Below are positions 39,822-48,754 of a stretch of DNA of 64,000 nucleotides, piece by piece (the first letter of the stretch is position 1; each line of letters opens with the position of its first letter). Under the pieces are notes generated by a model. That model had not been told where the DNA came from and searched no databases. It worked only from the letters and a program-made list of their open reading frames with translations. The stretch lies in NCBI GenBank assembly GCA_026399475.1, contig JAPLQY010000068.1, forward strand, positions 1-64,000, in the 5' to 3' direction. This DNA comes from Rhodocyclales bacterium. GTDB taxonomy: Bacteria; Pseudomonadota; Gammaproteobacteria; Burkholderiales; Rhodocyclaceae. A program made the translations under genes and the position numbers.

Positions 39822-40858
39822 TGTTCGGATTATTTGCCAAAGCGCCTGCCGTGGCGCGCGATTACGCCGCCTGCAGCGGCTGCAACTTGTGCCTTCTGGT
39901 CTGCCCGATGTGGCGCACGCACCGCGATCCGCGCTTCAGTCCGGAAGGCCTGGCCAAGGCGCTGCAGTGCAGTGCCACAGCAGCAGAACTGGCGGCGCCG
40001 ATCGAGGCTTGTTCGTTGTGCGGCGCCTGCGATCCGGTCTGTCCGGAGCGCATCGACCTGTCCGGCATGATCATGGACTTGCGGCTGCGATTGACGAACT
40101 CGCTGCCGCCGCGCACACCGCAGCCGGCCGTGCTGGCCGATCTGTCCGCCAGGCTGCAGCAGGCGACCGGCGTGGCCGCGGCGGCAGGCGTCGTCTCGCG
40201 CTCGGCCCCGGTGCTGCTGCCGGGCCCGGACTTGCGAGCTGACGCCGCCCTGCTGGCGCGGGTACAGGCCCTGGTTGGGCTTGCCCTGTTCGACGACGAT
40301 GGCGCCGACATTGCCCTGGCGCTCGAACTCGGTGTCGAGATTCCGCAGCAACGCCTGCACACCTTCCTTGACTCGCTGCGCGGCCACAGCATCGTTGCCT
40401 CCGACGGGCTGCTGCTGCGCCAATTGCGCCGCTGGCTGCCCGGATCGCAGCGCATGAGCCTGGGGGCGGCCCTGAGCACCCGGGCAGCGGTACGCAGCAA
40501 TCTTGTCCCTTCCGACCTTTATGTAATCGAGCCGCGCGCCTTCCATGGCGACTACGAACGCATGGTGGGCTACTATGACCGGCTGCAGCGCGAAACCGGC
40601 TGCAGCCTCAGCCTCGACTTGCAGCGCATCGCCATTCCCGCGGCCTCGTCGGAGCTGGCGCAGAAACTGGGTCTGGCCGCCGGCGACGACGTGCAGGCCA
40701 GATGGATGTTGCAGGGGCGCAAGCCGGCCCGCATTGTTGTCGAAAATCTGGCCGATCGCGCCGCCTTCGAGCGTGTCTGCGACCTGCCTGTTGTGCACCT
40801 TGCAGAATTGGGAGAAGACCCACAGATGATGAAGAAATTTCGACATGCGTTCGGTTGA
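39821..40858 (+). CDS. Protein with two [4Fe-4S] ferredoxin motifs (GlcF-like N-terminus)
   Basis: A 345-residue protein. CSGCNLCLLVCP at residues 18-29 and CSLCGACDPVCP at residues about 64-75 bind two 4Fe-4S clusters in the arrangement of GlcF/HdrD/SdhB-type proteins. The CCG domains that follow in GlcF are absent; the remaining 260 residues are cysteine-poor and unrecognised. Its position between two flavoprotein genes, with overlaps on both sides, suggests that it relays electrons between them. Confidence 0.75.
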   Translation: MFGLFAKAPAVARDYAACSGCNLCLLVCPMWRTHRDPRFSPEGLAKALQCSATAAELAAPIEACSLCGACDPVCPERIDLSGMIMDLRLRLTNSLPPRTPQPAVLADLSARLQQATGVAAAAGVVSRSAPVLLPGPDLRADAALLARVQALVGLALFDDDGADIALALELGVEIPQQRLHTFLDSLRGHSIVASDGLLLRQLRRWLPGSQRMSLGAALSTRAAVRSNLVPSDLYVIEPRAFHGDYERMVGYYDRLQRETGCSLSLDLQRIAIPAASSELAQKLGLAAGDDVQARWMLQGRKPARIVVENLADRAAFERVCDLPVVHLAELGEDPQMMKKFRHAFG

Positions 40859-42056
40859 TGTAGTCATAGTCGGCGCCAGCCTGGCTGCGGCCGCCGCGGC
40901 CAAGCGCACGGTCGACGCCGGGCTCGAGACCGTGATCCTCGAGCGCAAGGAACTGCCGCGCCACAAGATCTGCAGCGGCATCCTCTCGCCGCGCGGCCAT
41001 CGTTTCCTGCTGGAGAATTTCGGCCCGCTGCCGCCTGAGACCCTGCACGAGCCGACCTCGTGCCGTGGCGTGACCTTCCATTTCCCGAGCATGGTGTCGA
41101 TGCCGATGGATTTCTTCCATGGCACCACGCCGCACCTGCATCGCAAGTATTCCGACCACTGGGCGATCCAGCGCAGCGGCGCCGAAGTGCATGACCAGAC
41201 TTCCTTCGCCGGCCTCGAAGACAAGGGCGACCACGTGCTGGTGCACGCCAGGAAGCAGGGCGAGCCGGTCGAGTACCGCGCGCGCCAGGTGATCGGCGCC
41301 GACGGCCCCAGTTCGCTGGTGGTGCGCGCCGTCTATCCCGATTACGCCAAGCAGATTCCGTGGTTCTTCGTCGGCCAGAAGTTCCACGACATCATCGACT
41401 GCCCCTTGAGTCCCGACTACTTCCATTTCTGGTTCCACCCCGGCCTCGGCCACTACACCTGGAGCCATGCGCGCGACGGGCGGCAGATCGTCGGCGTCGG
41501 CTTCAAGCGCGGCGACAATTTCGCGAAGAAGCACCAGGTGGTGCAGGCTTACCTGCAGGACAAGCACGGCGTACATCTGAAGCCGGCCGGCGATGACGAC
41601 GAAGGCTGTGCCGAGAATTTCGGCCCCTCGCTGATCAACCGCTACGTCTTCGGCAAGGGCAATGTGCTCGTCACCGGGCAGGCCGCCGGCTTCCTCAACA
41701 TGATCGGCGAAGGCATGAGCTGCGCCCTGCATTCCGGCGCGATTTCGGGCGAGGCCGTGGTCGAGGCGCAACGCCGCAACCGGCCGGTGCAGGAGATGTA
41801 CCGGCAGATGATCGCCTCCGAGGTGCAGCGCTGCACCGACCAGTGGAACCCGCTCAAGATCGCCTTCGACAAGCCGCACGAAGCCGATTTTCCCGAGGCG
41901 CTGATGGCCCTGAGCTGGCGTGATCGGGCCAAGGTGCTGCGCGACATGTGGCGCTTCGTCGTCCTGTTCAAGGAATTCAAATGGGGCCGGCAGATCGCCC
42001 GCGCGGCCCTGCAGCGCCCGATGATCGGCGGCTATCCGGCGCAGCGCTGGTTGTAG
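40845..42056 (+). CDS. Geranylgeranyl reductase/FixC-like FAD oxidoreductase
   Basis: A 403-residue flavoprotein with an N-terminal dinucleotide-binding motif (DVVIVGASLAAAAAAKRTVD), the CSGILSPRG motif at about residue 43 that is typical of geranylgeranyl-reductase-like proteins, VIGADGPSSLVVR at about residue 148, and VLVTGQAAGFLNMIGEGMS near residue 275, where the FAD ribityl contacts lie. In the first motif the usual GxGxxG is GASLAA, a degenerate form. Relatives reduce isoprenoid double bonds or pass electrons to quinone. It overlaps the Fe-S gene by 14 bases. Substrate unknown. Confidence 0.77.
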   Translation: MRSVDVVIVGASLAAAAAAKRTVDAGLETVILERKELPRHKICSGILSPRGHRFLLENFGPLPPETLHEPTSCRGVTFHFPSMVSMPMDFFHGTTPHLHRKYSDHWAIQRSGAEVHDQTSFAGLEDKGDHVLVHARKQGEPVEYRARQVIGADGPSSLVVRAVYPDYAKQIPWFFVGQKFHDIIDCPLSPDYFHFWFHPGLGHYTWSHARDGRQIVGVGFKRGDNFAKKHQVVQAYLQDKHGVHLKPAGDDDEGCAENFGPSLINRYVFGKGNVLVTGQAAGFLNMIGEGMSCALHSGAISGEAVVEAQRRNRPVQEMYRQMIASEVQRCTDQWNPLKIAFDKPHEADFPEALMALSWRDRAKVLRDMWRFVVLFKEFKWGRQIARAALQRPMIGGYPAQRWL

Positions 42057-42178
42057 GAAACTGCCGCTTGGCGAGGAGCAAGTCAGGTTCCTGATTTCCC
42101 TGTCCCGAACACCCGCCGTTATTGGTCGTGCGGATAGCCTGGGCCACTGATCCGAATCAATGGGGCGTTCTGGAAAGG

Positions 42179-43360
42179 CTAAGCCAGCTTGACCCTCAAT
42201 ACCTCGGCGTTCAGATCCTGGGCGAGTTCTGCAAGCTTCTTGCAGGCAAGCATGCAGCTACGAGCACTTATCGCCGCCTCGTCGGTGCTGTCCTCATTCT
42301 CCTTGATGCGTTCCCGTACGACGATGGCAATCGTCTGCTGATCGGAAGCCATGTCCGCGACGTTGGCGATTTCGCCCGTCACGCCGGCGATGTTCTCGAC
42401 AATCTGCTGCAACGCGCTACCGGTCGCTTCAGACAGCTTGTGGCCTTTGCCCATTTCCTTCAGGCTGTTGTTCGACTTCGTCACGGCCTCGCCGATACGG
42501 TTGTGGATATGCTTCAGCACCAACTCGATTTCGCGCGTCGCTGACGTGGTTTTCTCGGCCAGTTTGCGTACCTCGTCGGCCACCACCGCGAACCCGCGCC
42601 CGGCCTCGCCGGCGCGCGCCGCTTCGATGGCAGCGTTCAGCGCCAGCAGATTGGTCTGGTCCGCAATCTCACGGATCGATAGCGAGATATGCTGGATTTC
42701 CTTCGAGTGGTTGGCGAGATTGCCGATGTCCTCCGTCAACCCCGTGACTGCATCGTTCATGCGGGCGATGCCCTCCTGGGCCCGTTGCACGGTGACATGG
42801 CCCTCGGCGGCTGAATTCTTCGAGCGCCCGGAGTTATCCACTGCGGATGAAGCGCTACGGCTGATGCCATCCGCGGCCTCGCTCATGGCGTCGACGAGCC
42901 CCACAATTTGCGAGGAATTGTCGTGGTGCGACGCGAGCTTCATGTGGAGGTCTTCCATCAGGCCGTCGATGGCACGGGCTTCGTTGCCCACTCGCGCCGA
43001 CAGTGTCGATATGACGGACACCATGCGGCGCATGTTCTCCGTCATTTGCCTGAAGGAGTCGGCGATGCTGCCGACCAAATCGTTCGATTCCAGAGTGCAT
43101 TCGGCCGTGAGGTCTCCGGAACCAAGCTGCCCGGCAAGGTCGGCCATGATCCTCAGTTTCGATAGCAGGATGGCATTCAGGATGGCGTAGGAAAAAATCC
43201 CGATCGACACGCCGGCAACCATGCAGCCGAAGATGAACCAGCCGAACATGCCGGGCTTCCATTCGACAAAATACTGCGCATAGAAGGAGAAGGCCAATGC
43301 CATAGCCAGGCCGAAGCCGATGTACGACCAGCGAAGTTTTGTGAGTATTGATGAGGTCAT
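42179..43360 (-). CDS. Methyl-accepting chemotaxis protein without periplasmic sensor domain
   Basis: A 393-residue chemoreceptor. Two membrane helices (residues about 13-31 and 37-62) are separated by only a few residues, so there is no periplasmic ligand domain. A HAMP linker follows, then the signalling hairpin with the conserved tip [20 protein letters not shown] and [18 protein letters not shown] near residues 245-290. It may sense energy state or interact with another sensor. No CheA or CheW is nearby. The upstream flank contains remains of a kinase gene. Confidence 0.9.
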   Translation of the reverse strand: MTSSILTKLRWSYIGFGLAMALAFSFYAQYFVEWKPGMFGWFIFGCMVAGVSIGIFSYAILNAILLSKLRIMADLAGQLGSGDLTAECTLESNDLVGSIADSFRQMTENMRRMVSVISTLSARVGNEARAIDGLMEDLHMKLASHHDNSSQIVGLVDAMSEAADGISRSASSAVDNSGRSKNSAAEGHVTVQRAQEGIARMNDAVTGLTEDIGNLANHSKEIQHISLSIREIADQTNLLALNAAIEAARAGEAGRGFAVVADEVRKLAEKTTSATREIELVLKHIHNRIGEAVTKSNNSLKEMGKGHKLSEATGSALQQIVENIAGVTGEIANVADMASDQQTIAIVVRERIKENEDSTDEAAISARSCMLACKKLAELAQDLNAEVLRVKLA

Positions 43361-43502
43361 GCCAATTGTCCTGTCCTGGTTTCCATATCCTGCACTGCCA
43401 CCGGGGTTAGCCCTTGCTGGATGAATGGGTGGGCTTGTTGTAATTCATCCTGAAGAAATGCAATCGGTATAGATATCGTCGGCAATGACGGCAATGCGAG
43501 TC

Positions 43503-43556
43503 GGCTTCCAGTGCTTCGGCCAGTGCATGGCCCCGTTGTTCGACGATGTCCTCCCC
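43503..43556 (-). pseudogene. Remnant of a hybrid-kinase Hpt C-terminus
   Basis: This 54-base stretch is nearly identical (about five mismatches) to the end of the Hpt domain of the kinase at 44981-48754. It reads GEDIVEQRGHALAEALEA in one frame and then diverges. There is no associated gene start. Together with the N-terminal remnant at 44875-44984 it marks where a third tandem kinase copy once was. Confidence 0.75.
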
Positions 43557-43635
43557 GTTCACTTGACATGGCATTGAGGACGAAGGCGGATCGGGATTGT
43601 TTTGTTGGCCCATGGCATCTTTACAAGGCCATCAG

Positions 43636-44772
43636 CTAGTCTCCACCGGTCACCCTTTTCAGTCGGGTGGTCGCTTCCCGAAGGCGTTGACTTGTCGAAT
43701 TGCTGTAATCCTGCAGGTGGGAGATGCGATCGATTCCGTGCTGGGTTAGCGATACGAGTTCTTCCTCCTGCCCCTGGCTGAGTCCAAGGTGAACGAAAGC
43801 GCGGGTCAATGATTGCAGCTGGTCGTTGGCGATGAGAAGTACCTGGACGCGGTGGTCCTCCTGATGCCGTTCGATCTCCTCCAGCGTTGCCGTGAGATCG
43901 GCAACGGCGGCAATCACTTCCTGTGCCTGGGCGAGTCGCCTTGCCTCGTTCTGCATGGACAGGAACCGCGCTTCCGCGCCCTCGGCCAGCATTACCAGGT
44001 GATCACGAAAGCGCCCCATCCGGTCGGCGTCGCTGAGCGGCAAGCCGGAGATGAGCAAGGTGGCATGTCGGTAGTTGATCGCCAGGCGGTCGCGAAACTG
44101 GAAAATGCGCTCAAGGCTTTGGGCGTGCCCAAGAAGGGAAATTTCCAGCGCTGTGCATGGACCACGGCTGGAGACGCAGTGGCTGTTCGTCTCATCCCGA
44201 AGTTCGACCAGGCCCTGCAGGCCGTATTGTTCCAGTGCACCGCAGACGGCACGGCCGAGTTCGTCCGGTGTCTGGCAGTTGAAGGAGGCGCGCAGGAAGT
44301 CCTGCGTTACGCCCATCTCTGCCAACGAGGACATCGCCGTGAAGGCGGTTTGGTGCGCGAACTGCGCCTGCTCGTTCGCGGTGCAGGCCAGCTGGATGGC
44401 GCGGGTTGCGATCCCGATTTTGCGGCCCAGTTCCTCTGCAGCGTAAGGCTTGACTATATAGTCGTTGCCGCCGGCGTCATAGGCTGCCAATCGCGTTTCC
44501 AGATCGTCGCGGGCCGAGACGAAAATGATCTGGGCGCCGGCGTTGCCTTCGGTACGGATGGCACGACAAACATCTATGCCGCCTGTCCCGGGCATTTCGA
44601 CGTCCAGGATCACTATGTCGGGCGCCTCCCCAAGAGCAGCAAGACAGGAAGCTCCGTCAGGGAATTCGTGCACATCGACATCCAGATGCTCCATCTGGAA
44701 CAGCGCGATCATTCGCGCAGAAGGGTCATCGTCGACCACGAAAACCTTCAGTGTCTGTTTTGTCATTGTCAT
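43636..44772 (-). CDS. Response regulator with unrecognised helical output region
   Basis: A 378-residue protein. The N-terminal receiver domain (residues 5-125) has the acidic pair in FVVDDDPSAR, the phospho-acceptor Asp in IVILDVEMPG, Ser in FVSARDD and Lys in IVKPYAAEE. The remaining 250 residues are largely helical with heptad-like stretches (AEGAEARFLSMQNEARRLAQ, DLTATLEEIERHQED). There is no DNA-binding, GGDEF or HD-GYP domain. It lies between fragments of a broken kinase and next to a chemoreceptor, so it may take phosphate from the hybrid kinases upstream. The start was set at ATG ACA ATG near the receiver domain. Confidence 0.8.
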   Translation of the reverse strand: MTMTKQTLKVFVVDDDPSARMIALFQMEHLDVDVHEFPDGASCLAALGEAPDIVILDVEMPGTGGIDVCRAIRTEGNAGAQIIFVSARDDLETRLAAYDAGGNDYIVKPYAAEELGRKIGIATRAIQLACTANEQAQFAHQTAFTAMSSLAEMGVTQDFLRASFNCQTPDELGRAVCGALEQYGLQGLVELRDETNSHCVSSRGPCTALEISLLGHAQSLERIFQFRDRLAINYRHATLLISGLPLSDADRMGRFRDHLVMLAEGAEARFLSMQNEARRLAQAQEVIAAVADLTATLEEIERHQEDHRVQVLLIANDQLQSLTRAFVHLGLSQGQEEELVSLTQHGIDRISHLQDYSNSTSQRLREATTRLKRVTGGD

Positions 44773-44874
44773 GTATGGCACGGTTTGTGTTTCTATCGGA
44801 ACTGGCACTTATAGACGGAATGATGCAATCGAGTGCGAGAGGTCTTCGGCCGGATGTTTCAGCAGATGGACGAA

Positions 44875-44984
44875 AATGCGCCCGGCCAGATGCGGGCCAC
44901 AGTCGCATGCCCCAGCCAGGCGCAGAGGAAGTAGCCCAGCGTGACAATTGCAATCCGGGTAGGCAGCAGCCAGTCGGGCTTCAC
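44875..44984 (-). pseudogene. Remnant of a third tandem MASE1 kinase (N-terminus)
   Basis: The minus strand reads MKPDWLLPTRIAIVTLGYF and LCAWLG, matching the first 26 residues of the kinase at 44981-48754, then jumps to sequence equivalent to its residues about 53-65 and ends at a TGA stop. The jump falls at a GGCTGGG direct repeat that also exists in the intact gene at both positions, so slippage or recombination between repeats is the likely cause. No functional product is expected. Confidence 0.8.
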
Positions 44985-47900
44985 CGGCTCTCCTGTTCGC
45001 GGGTAAATCCGGCAAGTTCGGCCAGGACGGCTTCCAGTGCCTCGGCCAGTGCATGGCCCTGCTGTTCGACGATGTCTTCCCCGGCGCGCATGGCGGCCTC
45101 GACGGCCCTGGCCAGTTCATGCAGCCGACGGGCTTCCAGGTTGCCGCTGACGCCCTTGAGGCTGTGTGCGATGAAGCACAGGGCCTCCCGGTCCCCGAGC
45201 CGCGTCGCAGCGCGCAGCCTGGCCGGGGTGTCGGCATGGTGCTCGCATGCCGATGCCGCCAATTTCATGACGAATGCATTACGTCCGCTGAAGCGGGCGA
45301 GCAGTGCCGGCCAGTCGATTGCGCTGTCGGCGGGAGGCGGCGAAACAGAAGCTGCCGGCACGGATGTCGGGCCTGGCAAGGCGGCGGATGGGTGCGGCGC
45401 CAAAGCGTCGGGCCGTGTGTGACGCTGGATGGCTGCGACCAGGACATTCACGTCAATGGGCTTGGTGACGTGCTCGACCATGCCGGCCGCCAGGCACTTG
45501 TCGCGCTCCTCGGCCATGGCGTGGGCGGTCAGGCCGATGACGGGCAGGCCGGGGGCTATCGCGGCGATGCGCCGGCTGGCCTCGAAGCCGTCCATCACGG
45601 GCATTTGCACGTCCATCAGCACCACATCGAAGCTGCTGACCCCGGCCTCCTCCAGCCGTTCCAGGGCCTGCCGGCCGTCGTTGGCGACAATGGTGCGGGC
45701 ACCTTCGTGCGTCAGCAGGTCTTCGAGAATGAGCCGGTTGACTTCCACGTCATCCACCGCCAGCACCGAGAGACCGGCGAGCCGCCGGCCGCTGGCGGTC
45801 GGTGTGCCGGCAGGCTGGATGGAGTGCGCGGGGGCATTGGCTGCCGCCATGGGCAGTCGCAGGATGAAACTGCTGCCCATGCCGGGGCTGCTTTCCACGG
45901 TGATTGCGCCACCCATCAGGTGGGCGAGGCTCTGGCTGATGGCCAGTCCCAGGCCGGTGCCACCGTAGGTGCGCGTGGTCGAACTGTCGGCCTGCTCAAA
46001 GGGTTGGAACAGGCGTGCCAGCTGCTCCTCGTTCATGCCGATGCCACTGTCGATGACCCGAAAATATATGTCCTTGCCGTCGCGCGCGGCCCGCAGTCGC
46101 ACCTCGCCCTGCTCGGTAAACTTGATGGCGTTGGACAGCAGGTTGGTAAGAATCTGGGACAGGCGCAGCGCGTCGCCCTCCGCCCACTCCGACAAGCCGG
46201 GAGCCAGCGAGACGGCTAGTGCCAGGCCCTTGTCCTCGGCGCGCGCCGCGACGAAGCTCGTCACGCTGTCGATGGTGGCGACCAGGGCGAAGGGCCGCTT
46301 TTCGATCTTGAGCTTGCCGGCCTCGATCTTGGAAAAGTCGAGAATGTCGTTGATCACGCCCAGCAGGTGCTGGCCGGCGTCGTGGATGCGCTGGCAGGTA
46401 TCGCCGGTCTTGCGTCCCGGGTTCTCGCGTATTCCGATGCGCGCCAGGCCCAGAACGGCATTGAGCGGCGTGCGGATTTCGTGCGACATGTTGGCGAGGA
46501 ACTCGCTTTTGACTCGCGCCAGGCGCTCGGCTTCCTCCTTGGCGGCATTTGCCTCACGTTGCAGTTGCTTCAACGCGGAAATATTGGTGGCAATGCCTAT
46601 GACTCCGCTTACTTGTCCCTGGTGATCGAGCAGCGGGACCTTGGTGGTCAGGTAGTCGTGACGGGTGCCGTCGGCACGCGACGCCGATTTTTCGAAGGTG
46701 ACGGAAACCGTTCCGTCCATCGCGCGCCGATCCCAGTCCATGATGGCATCGGCGATGTCCAGCGGATAGATTTCCCGGTCGCTGTGGCCGATCACCTGGT
46801 CCCTGGCCATGCCGGTCTCCTCGACATACTTGCGGTTAATCATCGTGTAGCGACCCTCCGCATCTTTCATGAAGAATAGCTGCGGCAGGTTTTCGATAAT
46901 GGTTTCCAGGCGCCGCTGGTTTTCCACAAGTTCGGCGGTTTTCAGGTTCACCCTCTGTTCCAGGTTGGCCTGATGATCGATGAGCGACCGCTCCGCCTGA
47001 GCGCGAATGAGATAGGTGATCAGGATGTCGGCCACGGCGGTGACGAACGTCATTTTGCCGGAGTCGAGTTGGGTGCCGGGAGGCAGGAAGAACGCCAGCA
47101 CGCCGATCACCCGTCCTTGCGCGGCAAGGGGAATGTTGTAGTGGCCGTGGTCGGCCATGGTGGGACAGATGGTTTCGTGGTGCGCATCGACGCAGGGTAC
47201 GTACTGCGATTCGCCGCTGGCGGCGGCCCGGCCGCAATGACAATGGCCCAGCGGTACATGGGCGCACGCGGCCAGCGACTGCGGCTCGAGGTTGTGCGAG
47301 GCGACCAGCCGCAAGCCCTGGCCGTTTTTTTCCATCAGGAAAATTGCGCCCTTGGGTAGCAGGGTCAGCCAGGAGGTTGACAACAGAACCTCAAGGTAAT
47401 GCCGCAGCGTAGCCTCGACGGGGCCGTTCTCCAGAACGGTTTCGAGCAATCGACGCAATGTCGTCTGCTGATCACGGTCCAGCTCGATCTGGCGCTCGGC
47501 CGCCTTGCGCTCGGTGAGGTCCTGCACCGTGCCAACAGAGCGCAGCGGCGTACCGTCTGCGGCATAGTCGGTGTAGCAAACTTCATCGACGTACTTCACC
47601 CGTCCGTCCTTCATCAGCAGGCGATGAGTGATTACGTAAGGGCTGCGGTTCACCAGGGATTCTTCGTAGGCGCGTTTGACGGCCTCCCGGTCGTCGGGAT
47701 GGACGGCGTCGAGAAAGGCCTCGTAGCTCGCACCGAACTCTTGCACCTCGATTTCAAAGATGCGATAAATCTCGGGCGACCATTTCAGCCGGTTATTGCA
47801 CAGGTCCAGCTCCCAACTGCCGAGCAGGGCAATGCGTTGGGCATTTATCAGGTGAGCCTGCCCCGCGCTGACTTTTCCGAGCGTCTGCTGCAACTGCCGA

Positions 47901-48754
47901 CTCAGGGCGACGATCAGCAGGCTGACGACCCCCATGGTGAACATGAAGGCCCACAGTCGGGGCAGTTGCACCACCCCGGCCGGGGTGACGAAGGGGCTGG
48001 ACAAATCCAGGACACCCCATACGACGAGAGCACAGACCAGCAGCGTGGCGAGAGGGGCGGCATAACGGTTGCCGCGCTGCGCCAGCCAGATTACAAAGGG
48101 CAGGGCCAGCAGGGGTGGCAGACCCTCCGGCACGGGCGAGAGCGGCGTCGCCGCAAGCGCGGTGACGAGCAGCAGGCCGCTCCAGGCGAGCACACTTTCC
48201 GGTCCCGACATGTAGCTGTCGCTGGACAGCCGGCGCTCCTGCCACAACAGAAGGGCAGGGCCGACGATCAGTGCGCCGAGCGCGTCGCCCAGCCACCAGG
48301 TCAGCCAGGCATGGCCCAGCGCTGTCTCCGGCAGCAGGCCGCTTGCCAGCAGGCTGACGCTGCCTACGCTGGCGTTTATGGCCATGCCGCCCATGACCCC
48401 GATGCCGACGAAAAGCAGCATGTCGCGGGCGGTGGCGAAATCCCGGTTGAAACGCAGTCGGCCCAGCAGCCAGGCTGCCAGCAGCGGTCCGGCGGTATTG
48501 CCGCAGGCAATCGCTGCCGCCAGCGGCGCGGGCAGGGCAGCGACCAGCAGATTGGCGAAAAATGCACCCAGCCAGATGCCGGGCCACAGTCGCATGCCCC
48601 AGCCCAGCAGGGCAAACAGCGCTATCCCGGTGGGCGGCCAGATTAACGTTACGGCATCGCTGTAGGTGGCGAAGTGCAGGCCCAGCCAGGCGCAGAGGAA
48701 GTAGCCCAGCGCAATAATTCCAATCCGGGCAAGGAACTGCCAGTCGGGCTTCAC
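44981..48754 (-). CDS. Hybrid histidine kinase: MASE1-PAS-GAF-PAS-HisKA-HATPase-REC-Hpt
   Basis: A 1257-residue sensor. Residues 1-300 form an eight-helix MASE1 domain (LHFATYSDAVTLIWPPTGIA). PAS domains lie at about 320-430 and 615-735 with a GAF domain between, which contains a Cys/His-rich VPLGHCHCGRAA. The HisKA acceptor is His758 in [15 protein letters not shown]. The HATPase has NLLSNAIKF and [10 protein letters not shown]. The receiver Asp1048 is in VVLMDVQMP and the Hpt acceptor His1197 in FIAHSLKGVSGN. This provides a full internal phosphorelay. It starts with GTG overlapping the stop of the upstream kinase by four bases; the two C-terminal halves are clearly paralogous. Confidence 0.9.
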   Translation of the reverse strand: MKPDWQFLARIGIIALGYFLCAWLGLHFATYSDAVTLIWPPTGIALFALLGWGMRLWPGIWLGAFFANLLVAALPAPLAAAIACGNTAGPLLAAWLLGRLRFNRDFATARDMLLFVGIGVMGGMAINASVGSVSLLASGLLPETALGHAWLTWWLGDALGALIVGPALLLWQERRLSSDSYMSGPESVLAWSGLLLVTALAATPLSPVPEGLPPLLALPFVIWLAQRGNRYAAPLATLLVCALVVWGVLDLSSPFVTPAGVVQLPRLWAFMFTMGVVSLLIVALSRQLQQTLGKVSAGQAHLINAQRIALLGSWELDLCNNRLKWSPEIYRIFEIEVQEFGASYEAFLDAVHPDDREAVKRAYEESLVNRSPYVITHRLLMKDGRVKYVDEVCYTDYAADGTPLRSVGTVQDLTERKAAERQIELDRDQQTTLRRLLETVLENGPVEATLRHYLEVLLSTSWLTLLPKGAIFLMEKNGQGLRLVASHNLEPQSLAACAHVPLGHCHCGRAAASGESQYVPCVDAHHETICPTMADHGHYNIPLAAQGRVIGVLAFFLPPGTQLDSGKMTFVTAVADILITYLIRAQAERSLIDHQANLEQRVNLKTAELVENQRRLETIIENLPQLFFMKDAEGRYTMINRKYVEETGMARDQVIGHSDREIYPLDIADAIMDWDRRAMDGTVSVTFEKSASRADGTRHDYLTTKVPLLDHQGQVSGVIGIATNISALKQLQREANAAKEEAERLARVKSEFLANMSHEIRTPLNAVLGLARIGIRENPGRKTGDTCQRIHDAGQHLLGVINDILDFSKIEAGKLKIEKRPFALVATIDSVTSFVAARAEDKGLALAVSLAPGLSEWAEGDALRLSQILTNLLSNAIKFTEQGEVRLRAARDGKDIYFRVIDSGIGMNEEQLARLFQPFEQADSSTTRTYGGTGLGLAISQSLAHLMGGAITVESSPGMGSSFILRLPMAAANAPAHSIQPAGTPTASGRRLAGLSVLAVDDVEVNRLILEDLLTHEGARTIVANDGRQALERLEEAGVSSFDVVLMDVQMPVMDGFEASRRIAAIAPGLPVIGLTAHAMAEERDKCLAAGMVEHVTKPIDVNVLVAAIQRHTRPDALAPHPSAALPGPTSVPAASVSPPPADSAIDWPALLARFSGRNAFVMKLAASACEHHADTPARLRAATRLGDREALCFIAHSLKGVSGNLEARRLHELARAVEAAMRAGEDIVEQQGHALAEALEAVLAELAGFTREQESR

